NCBI GenBank assembly: GCA_947462335.1
Contig: OX381717.1
Location: forward strand, 45,675,523-45,739,522
DNA length: 64,000 nt
Direction: 5' to 3'
From: Harmothoe impar
Taxonomy: Eukaryota; Annelida; Polychaeta; Phyllodocida; Polynoidae
Below the pieces are notes generated by a model. The model saw only the letters and a list, made by a program, of their open reading frames with translations. It was not told where the DNA came from and made no database searches. Made by a program: the position numbers and the translations under genes. Positions 10,601 to 24,273 of this stretch are shown here, piece after piece. The stretch's first letter is position 1; each line of letters opens with the position of its first letter.

Positions 10601-13560
10601 AGAAATGTTCGGTCAACCAATATTGACCCCCCCTTGAGATTTTTTCGTCATCTGACACATTGGACCCCCCTAATTGATCCAAACAAGCTCTCCTGGTTTT
10701 AATCACTATACAGCCGAAAACCCTCAGGGAAACCCGTCCTTTATTACGTCTCGACTCCCAAACTAGGTCAGAAATGTTCGGTCAGCTATTATTGACCCCC
10801 CCCTTGAGATCTTTTGGTCATCTGACACATTGGACCCCCCTAAGTGATCCAAACAAGCTCTCCTGGTTTTATTCACTATACAGCCGAAAACCCTCAGGGA
10901 AACCCGTCCTTTATTATGTCTCGACTCCCAAACTAGGTCAGAAATGTTCGGTCAGCTATTATTGACCCCCCCTTGAGATTTTTTGGTCATCTGACACATT
11001 GGACCCCCCTAATTGATCCAAACAAGCTCTCCTGGTTTTATTCACTATACACCAGAAAACCCTCAGGGAAACCCTTCCTTTATTACGTCTCATCTCCCAA
11101 ACTAGGTCAGAAATGTTCGGTCAGCTACTATTGAACCCCCCCTTGAGATTTTTTGGTCATCTGACACATTGGACCCCCCCTTATTGATCCAAACAAGCTC
11201 TCCTGGTTTTAATCACTATACAGCCGAAAACCCTCAGGGAAACCCGTCCTTTATTACGTCTGGACTCCCAAACTAGGTAAGAAATGTTCGGTGAACCAAT
11301 ATTGACCCCCCCTTGAGATTTTTTTGTCATCTGACACATTGGACCCCCCTAATTGATCCAAACAAGCTCTCCTGGTTTTAATCACTATACAGCCGAAAAC
11401 CCTCAGGGAAACCCGTCCTTTATTACGTCTCGACTCCCAAACTAGGTCAGAAATGTTCGGTCAGCTATTATTGACCCCCCCTTGAGACTTTTTGGTCATC
11501 TGACACATTGGACTCCCCTAATTCATCCAAACAAGCTCTCCTGGTTTTATTCACTATACACCCGAAAACCCTCAGGGAAACCCGTCCTTTATTACGTCTC
11601 GACTCCCAAACTAGGTCAGAAATGTTCGGTCAGCTATTAGTGACCCCCCCCTTGAGATTTTTTGGTCATCTGACACATTGGACCCCCCCTTATTGATCCA
11701 AACAAGCTCTCCTGGTTTTAATCACTATACAGTCGAAAACCCTCAGGGAAACCCGTCCCTTATTACGTCTCGACTCCCAAACTAGGTAAGAAATGTTCGG
11801 TCAACCACTATTCACCCCCCCTTGAGATTTTTTCGTCATCTGACACATTGGACCCCCCTAATTGATCCAAACAAGCTCTCCTGGTTTTAATCACTATACA
11901 GCCGAAAACCCTCAGGGAAACCCGTCCTTTATTACGTCTCGACTCCCAAACTAGGTCAGAAATGTTCGGTCAGCTATTATTGACCCCCCCTTGAGATTTT
12001 TTGGTCATCTGACACATTGGACCCCCCTAATTGATCCAAACAAGCTCTCCCGGTTTTATTCACTATACACCAGAAAACCCTCAGGGAAACCCTTCCTTTA
12101 TTACGTCTCAACTCCCAAACTAGGTCAGAAATGTTTGGTCAGCTATTATTGACCCCCCCTTGAGATTTTTTGGTCATCTGACACATTGGACCCCCCTAAT
12201 TGATCCAAACAAGCTCTCCTGGTTTTATTCACTATACACCAGAAAACCCTCAGGGAAACCCTTCCTTTATTACGTCTCATCTCCCAAACTAGGTCAGAAA
12301 TGTTCGGTCAGCTACTATTGAACCCCCCCTTGAGATTTTTTGGTCATCTGACACATTGGACCCCCCCTTATTGATCCAAACAAGCTCTCCTGGTTTTAAT
12401 CACTATACAGCCGAAAACCCTCAGGGAAACCCGTCCTTTATTACGTCTCGACTCCCAAACTAGGTAAGAAATGTTCGGTGAACCAATATTGACCCCCCCT
12501 TGAGATTTTTTCGTCATCTGACACATTGGACCCCCCTAATTGATCCAAACAAGCTCTCCTGGTTTTATTCACTATACACCAGAAAACCCTCAGGGAAGCC
12601 CATCCTTTATTACGTCTCGACTCCCAAACTAGGTAAGAAATGTTCGGTCAGCTACTATTGACCCCCCCCTTGAGATTTTTTGGTCATCTGACACATTGGA
12701 CCCCCCTAATTGATCCAAACAAGCTCTCCTGGTTTTAATCACTATACAGCCGAAAACCCTCAGGGAAACCCGTCCTTTATTACGTCACGACTCCCAAACT
12801 AGGTCGGACATGTTCAGTCAACCATTATTGACCCCCCCTTGAGATTTTTTGGTCATCTGACACATTGGACCCCCCCTAATTGATCCAAACAAGATCTCCT
12901 GGTTTTAATCACTATACACCCGAAAACCCTCAGGGAAACCCGTCCTTTATTATGTCTCGACTCCCAAACTAGGTCAGAAATGTTCGGTCAACCAATATTG
13001 ACCCCCCCTTGAGATTTTTTGGTCATCTGACACATTGGACCCCCCTAATTGATCCAAACAAGCTCTCCTGGTTTTAATCACTATAGCGCCGAAAACCCTC
13101 AGGGAAACCCGTCCTTTATTATGTCTCGACTCCCAAACTAGGTCAGAAATGTTTGGTCAACCAACATTGACCCCCCCTTGAGATTTTTTGGTCATCTGAC
13201 ACATTGGACCCCCCCTAATTGATCCAAACAAGATCTCCTGGTTATAATCACTATACAGCCGAAAACCCTCAGGGAAACCCGTCCTTTATTAAGTCTCGAC
13301 TCCCAAACTAGGTCAGAAATGTTCGGTCAACCAACATTGACCCCCCCTTGAGATATTTCAGTCATCTGACACATTGGACCCCCCATAATTGTTCCAAACA
13401 AAATCTCCTTGTTTTAAACTCTATACAGCCAAAAACCCTCAGGAAAACGCGTCCTTATTACTGCTCCACTCCCCAAACTAGGTCAGAAATGTTTGATCAA
13501 CCAATATTGACCAATGTTGACCCCCCTTTGAAATTTTTCCGTCATCTGACATGTTGGACC
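7680..13560 (+). repeat. Satellite array, forward orientation (~35 monomers of ~170 bp)
   Basis: The monomer contains TTGAGATTTTTTGGTCATCT, GACACATTGGACCCCCC, CAAACAAGCTCTCCTGG and CTCAGGGAAACCCGTCC. Spacing of equivalent bases is 169-170. Near-identical blocks ~1531 bp apart (for example 9243 and 10774) show a nine-monomer higher-order duplication. Apparent ORFs of ~63 aa are satellite artefacts. Monomers diverge at the inner edge (13340-13560). Confidence 0.95.
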
Positions 13561-14369
13561 CTACTGCGCGACTCCCAAAATATATCAGAAATATTTCCCC
13601 TGAATCCCCTAAAACAAAGATCAGAACAAAGTCATTAGTGTATATATGAAAGTTTTTATTGCCTGGGCAAATGTCTGCCCACACCATCTAAGATCACCTC
13701 AAAATATTTTGTAGAAAAAGTGCTTTAGAAACCCAGTGGCGTGAAAATGGCGTAAAATGGCATATTTTGCACATATCTAAAGTCCTACAAGGTTCTATCA
13801 TAGAAATATTGAGTCTATACAACTGGGCGACATACTAATGTCTCCAGGGTGACCTCAGCTTTCAGTCCATGGGCTTGCATTTGTTATTCTATAGATAGTA
13901 GTAGTTTCAGAGCAACTAAAGTAGGGAAATGATAATAAATCTCCGATTCCAAGTTTCCCACAGGCTGAGGCTGAATATTCTCTAACATGATAATATTACC
14001 ATCTTTCATCTTAGTTGTCATCATATATTTGTCAATGCAATATGAAAAATGTACATCAAACTATGTAACTGATCTCGTTAGTTTTTTTTATCATTCCCAT
14101 GTTGCGGATGTGATAAAAGCATTCCATTTTTGCAATGGTAACAGATTACAAGGTTCATCCATCGCTCAAAGTACAGTCAATCTAAGACAACAAATGGAAC
14201 GTTTCTGGTTGCCATGGGTACCAGAAATATATTTGTTCATACTGGGAGTTTACCATGATAAAGGTTATTGCAACAGCTTTCAGGAAAAGTAATATGACCC
14301 TTATGTCAGTACATCAAGTTCCACTGTTGCATATTCACTAATGGTACAATAATCATGTTGCAGATATCT
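13561..14369. other. Spacer between opposed satellite arrays
   Basis: Unique AT-rich sequence. A 101-codon plus-strand ORF (13987-14292) has no recognisable domain and no repeat of its coding pattern; I do not call it a gene. Confidence 0.6.
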
Positions 14370-17300
14370 TAAAACCAGGAGAGCTTGTTTGGATCAATAA
14401 GGGGGGGTCCAATGTGTCAGATGACCAAAAAATCTCAAGGGGGGGGGTCACTAATAGCTGACCGAACATTTCTGACCTAGTTTTGGAGTCGAGACGTAAT
14501 AAAGGACGGGTTTCCCTGAGGGTTTTCGGCTGTATAGTGATTAAAACCAGGAGAGCTTGTTTGGATCACTTAGGGGGGTCCAATGTGTCAGATGACCAAA
14601 AAATCTCAAGGGGGGGTCAATAATGGTTGACTGAACATGTCCGGCCTAGTTTGGGAGTCGAGACGTAATAAAGGACGGGTTTCCCTGAGGGTTTTCGGCT
14701 GTATAGTGATTAAAACCAGGAGAGCTTGTTTGGATCAATTAAGGGTTCCAATGTGTCAGATGACCGAAAAATCTCAAGGGGGGGTCAATATTGGTTGACT
14801 GAACATTTCTGACCTAGTTTGGGAGTTGAGACGTAATAAAGGACGGGTTTCCCTGAGGGTTTTCGGCTGTATAGTGATTATAACCAGGAGAGCTTGTTTG
14901 GATCAATTAGGGGGGTCCAATATGTCAGATGACCAAAAAATCTCAAGGGGGGGGTGTCAATAATAGCTGACCGAACATTTCTGACCTAGTTTGGGAGTCG
15001 AGACGTAATAAAGGACGGGTTTCCCTGAGGGTTTTCGGCTGTATAGTGATTATAACCAGGAGATCTTGTTTGGATCAATTAGGGGGGTCCAATGTGTCAG
15101 ATGACCAAAAAATCTCAAGGGGGGGTAAATATTGGTTGACCGAACATTTCTGACCTAGTTTGGGAGTCGAGACCTAATAAAGGACGGGTTTCCCTGAGGG
15201 TTTTAGGCTGTATAGTGATTAAAACCAGGAGAGCTTGTTTGGATCAATTAGGGGGGTCCAATGTGTCAGATGACCGAAAAATCTCAAGGGGGGGTCAATA
15301 TTGGTTGACTGAACATTTCTGACCTAGTTTGGGAGTCGAGACGTAATAAAGGACGGGTTTCCCTGAGGGTTTTCGGCTGTATAGTGATTATAACCAGATC
15401 TTGTTTGGATCAATTAGGGGGGGTCCAATGTGTCAGATGACCAAAAAATCTCAAGGGGGGGTGAATAGTGGTTGACCAAACATTTCTGACCTAGTTTGGG
15501 AGTCGAGACGTAATAAAGGACGGGTTTCCCTGAGGGTTTTCGGCTGTATAGTGATTAAAACCAGGAGAGCTTGTTTGGATCAATTAGGGGTTCCAATGTG
15601 TCAGATGACCGAAAAATCTCAAGGGGGGGTCAATATTGGTTGACTGAACATTTCTGACCTAGTTTGGGAGTCGAGACGTAATAAAGGACGGGTTTCCCTG
15701 AGGGTTTCCGGCTGTATAGTGATTTTAACCAGGAGATCTTGTTTGGATCAATTAGGGGGGGTCCAATGTGTCAGATGACCAAAAAATCTCAAGGGGGGGT
15801 AAATATTGGTTGACCAAACAGTTCTGACCTAGTTTTGGAGTCGAGACGTAATAAAGGACGGGTTACCCTGAGGGTTTTCGGCTGTATAGTGATTAAAACC
15901 AGGAGAGCTTGTTTGGATCAATTAGGGGGGTCCAATGTGTCAGATGACCAAAAAATCTCAAGGGGGGGTCAATATTGGTTGACCGAACATTTCTGACCTA
16001 GTTTGGGAGTCGAGACGTAATAAAGGACGGGTTTCCCTGAGGGTTTTCGGCTGTATAGTGATTATAACCAGGAGATCTTGTTTGGATCAATTAGGGGGGT
16101 CCAATATGTCAGATGACCGAAAAATCTCAAGGGGGGGTCAATATTGGTTGACCGAACATTTCTGACCTAGTTTGGGAGTCGAGACCTAATAAAGGACGGG
16201 TTTCCCTGAGGGTTTTCGGCTGTATAGTGATTATAACCAGGAGATCTTGTTTGGATCAATAAGGGGGGGTCCAATGTGTCAGATGACCAAAAAATCTCAA
16301 GGGCGGGGTGTCAATAATAGCTGACCGAACATTTCTGACCTAGTTTTGGAGTCGAGACGTAATAAAGGACGGGTTTCCCTGAGGGTTTTCATCTGTATAG
16401 TGATTAAAACCAGGAGAGCTTGTTTGGATCAATTAGGGGGTCCAATGTGTCAGATGACCGAAAAATCTCAAGGGGGGGTCAATATTGGTTGACCGAACAT
16501 TTCTGACCTAGTTTGGGAGTCGAGACATAATAAAGGACGGGTTTCCCTGAGGGTTTTCGGCTGTATAGTGATTATAACCAGGAGATCTTGTTTGGATCAA
16601 TTAGGGGGGGTCCAATGTGTCAGATGACCAAAAAATCTCAAGGGGGGGTCAATATTGGTTGACCAAACATTTCTGACCTAGTTTGGGAGTCGAGACATAA
16701 TAAAGGACGGGTTTCCCTGAGGGTTTTCGGGTGTATAGTGAATAAAACCAGGAGAGCTTGTTTGGATCAATTAGGGGGGTCCAATGTGTCAGATGACCGA
16801 AAAATCTGAAGGGGGGGTCAATATTGGTTGACCGAACATTTCTGACCTAGTTTGGAATTCGAGATGTAATAAAGGACGGGTTTCCCTGAGGGTTTTCGGC
16901 TGTATAGTGATTATAACCAGGAGATCTTGTTTGGATCAATTAGGGGGGCTCCAATGTGTCAGATGACCAAAAAATCTCAAGGGGGGGTCAATATTGGTTG
17001 ACCGAACATTTCTGACCTAGTTTGGGAGTCGAGACCTAATAAAGGACGGGTTTCCCTGAGGGTTTTCGGCTGTATAGTGATTAAAACCAGGAGAGCTTTT
17101 TTGGATCAATTAGGGGGGTCCAATGTGTCAGATGACCGAAAAATCTCAAGGGGGGGTCAATATTGGTTGACTGAACATTTCTGACCTAGTTTGGGAGTCG
17201 AGACCTAATAAAGGACGGGTTTCCCTGAGGGTTTTCGGCTGTATAGTGATTATAACCAGATCTTGTTTGGATCAATTAGGGGGGTCCAATGTGTCAGATG

Positions 17301-20300
17301 ACCAAAAAATCTCAAGGGGGGGTGAATAGTGGTTGACCAAACATTTCTGACCTAGTTTGGGAGTCGAGACGTAATAAAGGACGGGTTTCCCTGAGGGTTT
17401 TCGGCTGTATAGTGATTAAAACCAGGAGAGCTTGTTTGGATCAATTAAGGGTTCCAATGTGTCAGATGACCGAAAAATCTCAAGGGGGGGTCAATATTGG
17501 TTGACTGAACATTTCTGACCTAGTTTGGGAGTTGAGACGTAATAAAGGACGGTTTTCCCTGAGGGTTTTCTGCTGTATAGTGATTAAAACCAGGAGAGCT
17601 TGTTTGGATCAATTAGGGGGGTCCAATGTGTCAGATGACCGAAAAATCTCAAGGGGGGGTCAATATTGGTTGACTGAACATTTCTGACCTAGTTTGGGAG
17701 TCGAGACCTAATAAAGGACGGGTTTCCCTGAGGGTTTTCGTCTGTATAGTGATTTTAACCAGATCTTGTTTGGATCAATTAGGGGGGGGTCCAATGTGTC
17801 AGATGACCAAAAAATCTCAAGGGGGGGTGAATAGTGGTTGACCAAACATTTCTGACCTAGTTTGGGAGTCGAGACGTAATAAAGGACGGGTTTCCCTGAG
17901 GGTTTTCGGCTGTATAGTGATTAAAACCAGGAGAGCTTGTTTGGATCAATTAGGGGTTCCAATGTGTCAGATGACCGAAAAATCTCAAGGGGGGGTCAAT
18001 ATTGGTTGACTGAACATTTCTGACCTAGTTTGGGAGTTGAGACGTAATAAAGGACGGGTTTCCCTGAGGGTTTTCGGCTGTATAGTGATTAAAACCAGGA
18101 GAGCTTGTTTGGATCAATTAGGGGGGTCCAATGTGTCAGATGACCAAAAAATCTCAAGGGGGGGTCAATATTGGTTGACCGAACATTTCTGACCTAGTTT
18201 GGGAGTCGAGACCTAATAAAGGACGGGTTTCCCTGAGGGTTTTCGGCTGTATAGTGATTATAACCAGGAGATCTTGTTTGGATCAATTAGGGGGGTCCAA
18301 TATGTCAGATGACCGAAAAATCTCAAGGGGGGGTCAATATTGGTTGACCGAACATTTCTGACCTAGTTTGGGAGTCGAGACCTAATAAAGGACGGGTTTC
18401 CCTGAGGGTTTTCGGCTGTATAGTGATTATAACCAGGAGATCTTGTTTGGATCAATAAGGGGGGGTCCAATGTGTCAGATGACCAAAAAATCTCAAGGGG
18501 GGGGTGTCAATAATAGCTGACCGAACATTTCTGACCTAGTTTTGGAGTCGAGACGTAATAAAGGACGGGTTTCCCTGAGGGTTTTCGACTGTATAGTGAT
18601 TAAAACCAGGAGAGCTTGTTTGGATCAATTAGGGGGTCCAATGTGTCAGATGACCAAAAAATCTCAAGGGGGGGTCAATATTGGTTGACCGAACATTTCT
18701 GACCTAGTTTGGGAGTCGAGACATAATAAAGGACGGGTTTCCCTGAGGGTTTTCGGCTGTATAGTGATTTTAACCAGGAGATCTTGTTTGGATCAATTAG
18801 GGGGGGTCCAATGTGTCAGATGACCAAAAAATCTCAAGGGGGGGTCAATATTGGTTGACCAAACATTTCTGACCTAGTTTGGGAGTCGAGACGTAATAAA
18901 GGACGGGTTTCCCTGAGGGTTTTCGGGTGTATAGTGAATAAAACCAGGAGAGCTTGTTTGGATCAATTAGGGGGGTCCAATGTGTCAGATGACCAAAAAA
19001 TTTCAAGGGGGGGTCAATATTGGTTGACCAAACATTTCTGACCTAGTTTGGGAGTCGAGACGTAATAAAGGACGGGTTTCCCTGAGGGTTTTCGGGTGTA
19101 TAGTGAATAAAACCAGGAGAGCTTGTTTGGATCAATTAGGGGGGTCCAATGTGTCAGATGACCAAAAAATCTCAAGGGGGGGTCAATATTGGTTGACCAA
19201 ACATTTCTGACCTAGTTTGGGAGTCGAGACGTAATAAAGGACGGGTTTCCCTGAGGGTTTTCGGCTGTATAGTGATTATAACCAGGAGACCTTGTTTGGA
19301 TCAATTAGGGGGGGTCCAATGTGTCAGATGACCAAAAAATCTCAAGGGGGGGTGAATAGTGGTTGACCAAACATTTCTGACCTAGTTTGGGAGTCGAGAC
19401 GTAATAAAGGACGGGTTTCCCTGAGGGTTTTCGGCTGTATAGTGATTAAAACCAGGAGAGCTTGTTTGGATCAATTAAGGGTTCCAATGTGTCAGATGAC
19501 CGAAAAATCTCAAGGGGGGGTCAATATTGGTTGACTGAACATTTCTGACCTAGTTTGGGAGTTGAGACGTAATAAAGGACGGGTTTCCCTGAGGGTTTTC
19601 GGCTGTATAGTGATTATAACCAGGAGATCTTGTTTGGATCAATTAGGGGGGTCCAATATGTCAGATGACCAAAAAATCTCAAGGGGGGGGTGTCAATAAT
19701 AGCTGACCGAACATTTCTTACCTAGTTTGGGAGTTGAGACGTAATAAAGGACGGGTTTCCCTGAGGGTTTTCGGCTGTATAGTGATTAAAACCAGGAGAG
19801 CTTGTTTGGATCAATTAGGGGGGTCCAATGTGTCAGATGACCAAAAAATCTCAAGGGGGGGTCAATATTGGTTGACCGAACATTTCTGACCTAGTTTGGG
19901 AGTCGAGACCTAATAAAGGACGGGTTTCCCTGAGGGTTTTCGGCTGTATAGTGATTATAACCAGGAGATCTTGTTTGGATCAATTAGGGGGGTCCAATAT
20001 GTCAGATGACCGAAAAATCTCAAGGGGGGGTCAATATTGGTTGACCGAACATTTCTGACCTAGTTTGGGAGTCGAGACCTAATAAAGGACGGGTTTCCCT
20101 GAGGGTTTTCGGCTGTATAGTGATTATAACCAGGAGATCTTGTTTGGATCAATAAGGGGGGGTCCAATGTGTCAGATGACCAAAAAATCTCAAGGGGGGG
20201 GTGTCAATAATAGCTGACCGAACATTTCTGACCTAGTTTTGGAGTCGAGACGTAATAAAGGACGGGTTTCCCTGAGGGTTTTCGACTGTATAGTGATTAA

Positions 20301-21795
20301 AACCAGGAGAGCTTGTTTGGATCAATTAGGGGGTCCAATGTGTCAGATGACCAAAAAATCTCAAGGGGGGGTCAATATTGGTTGACCGAACATTTCTGAC
20401 CTAGTTTGGGAGTCGAGACATAATAAAGGACGGGTTTCCCTGAGGGTTTTCGGCTGTATAGTGATTTTAACCAGGAGATCTTGTTTGGATCAATTAGGGG
20501 GGGTCCAATGTGTCAGATGACCAAAAAATCTCAAGGGGGGGGTCAATATTGGTTGACCAAACATTTCTGACCTAGTTTGGGAGTCGAGACGTAATAAAGG
20601 ACGGGTTTCCCTGAGGGTTTTCGGGTGTATAGTGAATAAAACCAGGAGAGCTTGTTTGGATCAATTAGGGGGGTCCAATGTGTCAGATGACCAAAAAATT
20701 TCAAGGGGGGGTCAATATTGGTTGACCAAACATTTCTGACCTAGTTTGGGAGTCGAGACGTAATAAAGGACGGGTTTCCCTGAGGGTTTTCGGGTGTATA
20801 GTGAATAAAACCAGGAGAGCTTGTTTGGATCAATTAGGGGGGTCCAATGTGTCAGATGACCAAAAAATCTCAAGGGGGGGTCAATATTGGTTGACCAAAC
20901 ATTTCTGACCTAGTTTGGGAGTCGAGACGTAATAAAGGACGGGTTTCCCTGAGGGTTTTCGGCTGTATAGTGATTATAACCAGGAGACCTTGTTTGGATC
21001 AATTAGGGGGGGTCCAATGTGTCAGATGACCAAAAAATCTCAAGGGGGGGTGAATAGTGGTTGACCAAACATTTCTGACCTAGTTTGGGAGTCGAGACGT
21101 AATAAAGGACGGGTTTCCCTGAGGGTTTTCGGCTGTATAGTGATTAAAACCAGGAGAGCTTGTTTGGATCAATTAAGGGTTCCAATGTGTCAGATGACCG
21201 AAAAATCTCAAGGGGGGGTCAATATTGGTTGACTGAACATTTCTGACCTAGTTTGGGAGTTGAGACGTAATAAAGGACGGGTTTCCCTGAGGGTTTTCGG
21301 CTGTATAGTGATTATAACCAGGAGATCTTGTTTGGATCAATTAGGGGGGTCCAATATGTCAGATGACCAAAAAATCTCAAGGGGGGGGTGTCAATAATAG
21401 CTGACCGAACATTTCTTACCTAGTTTGGGAGTTGAGACGTAATAAAGGACGGGTTTCCCTGAGGGTTTTCGGCTGTATAGTGATTATAACCAGGAGATCT
21501 TGTTTGGATCAATTAGGGGGGGTCCAATGTGTCAGATGACCAAAAAATCTCAAGGGGGGTGTCAATAATAGCTGACCGAACATTTCTTACCTAGTTTGGG
21601 AGTCGAGACGTAATAAAGGACGGGTTTCCCTGAGGGTTTTCGGCTGTATAGTGATTAAAACCAGGAGAGCTTGTTTGGATCAATTAGGGGGGTCCAATGT
21701 ATCAGATGACCGAAAAATCCCAAGGGGGGGTCAATATTGGTTGACTGTACATTTGTGATCTAGTTTGGGAGTTGAGACGTAATTAGGAAGCGTCT
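14370..21795 (-). repeat. Satellite array, reverse orientation (~44 monomers of ~170 bp)
   Basis: The complement of the left-array monomer. A ten-monomer block repeats with ~1697-bp spacing: 18020-19720 is nearly identical to 19720-21420, down to private variants such as TTAAGGGTTCC and CCAATATGTC, showing recent block duplication. Confidence 0.95.
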
Positions 21796-22304
21796 CCCTC
21801 AGGGTACAGAGATTAAACCCACCCCTAGCCGATGCCATTGCCAATATAGCCCACCTGAACCCACCTCAACCTGCAAGGAAGCCCAATCCACCTTCAGCCC
21901 ATATGAAGAAGCCCAGCCCATACCCAGAAGCCCAGCCCAACCCACCAAGTACAGCCCCTGTAGGTCCCACCCCCCTCCCCCCACCCCCCACCCCCTTCCC
22001 CCACCCCCTCCCCCCATCTTCAACCCCACCCCCAGCCCACCCTCTCCTCCTCTTCCATGCAACCTCTAGGAATATAATCTCTGGAGTAACCCCCCCAGAC
22101 TAGTTCAGAACTGCACAGAAGGTGGCAGCACAGGGGGGAAGGCCAGCTAGATGTTGCGCAATCAGAAAACCCTCAGGGTTTTCTAGCCTCAGCCGTTCCG
22201 GTGACTACACCAGCTCGGCAGTGCAGAGTTCACGTGTTTCTCGGAGGGCTGTATCATGATCTCCGTGCATGAAACCATATCCATATCATCCTAGCCTTTT
22301 GTGA

Positions 22305-22566
22305 AATTTCCTGAGGGGGGGGGGGGTGGAAAAAATTCTGACCCCTCTTGAGGGGGGGGGGGGGCAGAAAAAATGTAGCCCCTTTTTAGCACAAAAGCCC
22401 GCGCGTAGCTGTAGTTCAAAGGGGGGTGGGCGAAAAATTTTCACCGCCTTTGGCGAGGTGGGGCACAAAACGTTTCACGCGCTCTCAAGGGGGGGGGGGA
22501 GGTTTCGCCCCTCCGCACGAAATCTCACCCCCCCCCCCTGTAATTAATAAATGAACACTCCCTTAA
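22305..22566. mobile_element. G/C-tract MITE-like repeat, copy 2
   Basis: G runs with GACCCCTCTTGAGGGG, a core AAAAGCCCGCGCGTAG, and an end CCCCTGTAATTAATAAATG then ACACTCCCTTAA. Confidence 0.6.
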
Positions 22567-23394
22567 TGTAGATATTTTTTTGCGGATTTCTGAATAATGT
22601 GTACCATACAACAGCCATATCTCACTCTTGAGAGGATTGAGATGGAGCTGCATGCCGTGGGCCCAGCGCAGATGGCACCTAGCGTAGGCCTATACGAGGG
22701 TGCAAGGAGAAACATTTACGGGTGGTGGTGAAGAGGGAAGGGGGTTATGCAACCGTGCTCCCTGATTGGCTCCGATGAGCTGTGCAGCCAGCCACACTCG
22801 TACCCAAAGACATCAGCGAAGCCGACAGGCTGAGTGTCTCTGGGACAGGTGGATTAACATAATTTGCTTGTTACCGACCTCTGGGGCCATACAGCAAGTA
22901 CCAGTGTGAAAACGACCTTCACCTTGGCCGCGCACATGGAATTTCAAAACATTTCGCAAATAGAACCTATTTCACATTGTCATTTTATGAATTTAGAAGA
23001 CATCCATTTAAATATAGCATAATGCTCGTTTCCCATGATCTGCATCCCTGTGTCTTTCTTTAAATTGATGCAAAGGTCGTTTTCTGATGGCCCCTGAAGC
23101 CATGTGTATGAAGCCATGTTGACATGAGGACGCACAGCAGCCATTTTAAATGTCCACCAGAACATAGTCCCAAAGTAATCTAGCTCTCGCTTTTCTAATG
23201 GGCTCCAAATACACATGGCCTAAATTTCCCTACTATTAACAGACATTTGCAGATATATCAAACCCATATTTGACCAGGTTTATTAAATAAAATGGCGTAG
23301 AATACAGTGGTGATTCAGTGGTGAAATGTGGCATGTCCCAGTGTCACTCGCCCTGACGGGCTCGGCGATGACACTGGGCTCGAGTTTGGCAGCC
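22567..23394. other. Non-coding host DNA
   Basis: No gene, clear repeat or RNA gene is supported here. Confidence 0.5.
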
Positions 23395-23705
23395 AGCCTT
23401 GTGTTACTCTTGTTCCCAAATCCTTCCGAAGGAAGGCTCTGGTGACAGCCAAATGACCTTGAACTTTGGATTTTGCTGGGTCTGGGCAACCCCTGCTGTT
23501 GGGCTGGAACCAGCGAACAGGAAGAGGAAATGGAACCAGAATGTATGTATCCAGACCCCCACAAGTCTTTCTGGTTCCATTCCCTCTTCCTGTTCGCTGG
23601 TTCCAAGCTACCAGCAGGGGTTGCCCAGACCCAGCAAAATCCCAACATTTGGCAGTTACCAGAGCCTTCCTTCGGAAGGATTTGGGGACGAGAGTAGCCT
23701 TGTGT
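23395..23705. mobile_element. Foldback MITE with 10-bp target duplication (Mutator-like size)
   Basis: Arms of about 140 bp pair across a short loop: ACTCTTGTTCCCAAATCCTT at the left and its near complement (GGATTTGGGGACGAGAGT) at the right, continuing through GAAGGAAGGCTCTGGT and CCCAGACCCAGCAAAA. The element is flanked by AGCCTTGTGT at 23395-23404 and 23696-23705. A 9-11 bp duplication is typical of Mutator-like elements. Confidence 0.8.
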
Positions 23706-24273
23706 ATGCGGAGGCTTTTTTTACCGGTACAGTGAGTCTTGGGTCGGGTTCGCGCGTGAACTATAGTTATCTTGATTATATCTATTCACACATTTCTATT
23801 GACCCATGAGTTGGCAATTGGCAAGTAGCAATTGGCAAATGTATGGTACACTGGCCTTCCATATGGACACTAGACCAGACTACACATAACCTACACATGA
23901 ACGACTTCAGTCTAGCTTCAGATGACTAGGGCACTCCCGGGATTGGCGAGCGAACACGGCCTAACACAGTCTTACAGAAGTCTTAGTCTTCAGTCTTAAA
24001 CATATTTCCGGTCGGGTAGTCGGGTAGAATGCAATCAACATGAGGCCTTCCAAGATGAGGCTTGAAAAGCATAGTGACAGGCGATCAATAATTATTTTCA
24101 AAATCGAAATGGGACATGCATGGGCATTATCAAGCGACATTGGCATGTGACATGACCATTACTTTTTTTAAGATCGACAATCAACATGCGGAACCGGCCC
24201 CTATCCAGACCCCCACAATATAGTACAATATAGGCCTAGGTGAGTATGACGTCAATGATTCTAGTTCTACCAA
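23706..24273. other. Non-coding host DNA
   Basis: No gene seen. Near 24130-24195 there is one inverted copy of the CATGTGACATGACCATTA / AAGATCGACAATC motif related to 63345-63530. Confidence 0.4.

Larger units (their letters stand above)
7240..22180. mobile_element. Giant inverted composite element built from ~170-bp satellite arms
   Basis: Two oppositely oriented satellite arrays (7680-13560 and 14370-21795) flank a spacer. Outside the arrays the flanks are also inverted copies: the G-rich GGGCTGGGCTTCT / GGTGGGCTATATTGGC sequence at 7370-7680 matches the complement of 21810-22060. Both outer limits carry ACCCTGAGGGTTTTC (7249 region and the complement near 22170), a motif also related to the monomer's GAAAACCCTCAGGG. 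No transposase ORF is present. A non-autonomous terminal-inverted-repeat or foldback element is the simplest reading; no target duplication could be fixed. Confidence 0.65.

Noticed and set aside
8566..11696. Repeated ORFs of ~63 aa (MFGQLLLTPPLR type)
   Set aside because: They are produced by the 170-bp satellite and recur only because the monomer recurs.
13987..14292. 101-codon ORF in the satellite spacer
   Set aside because: No domain, AT-rich composition like its surroundings and no start context or neighbouring exon.
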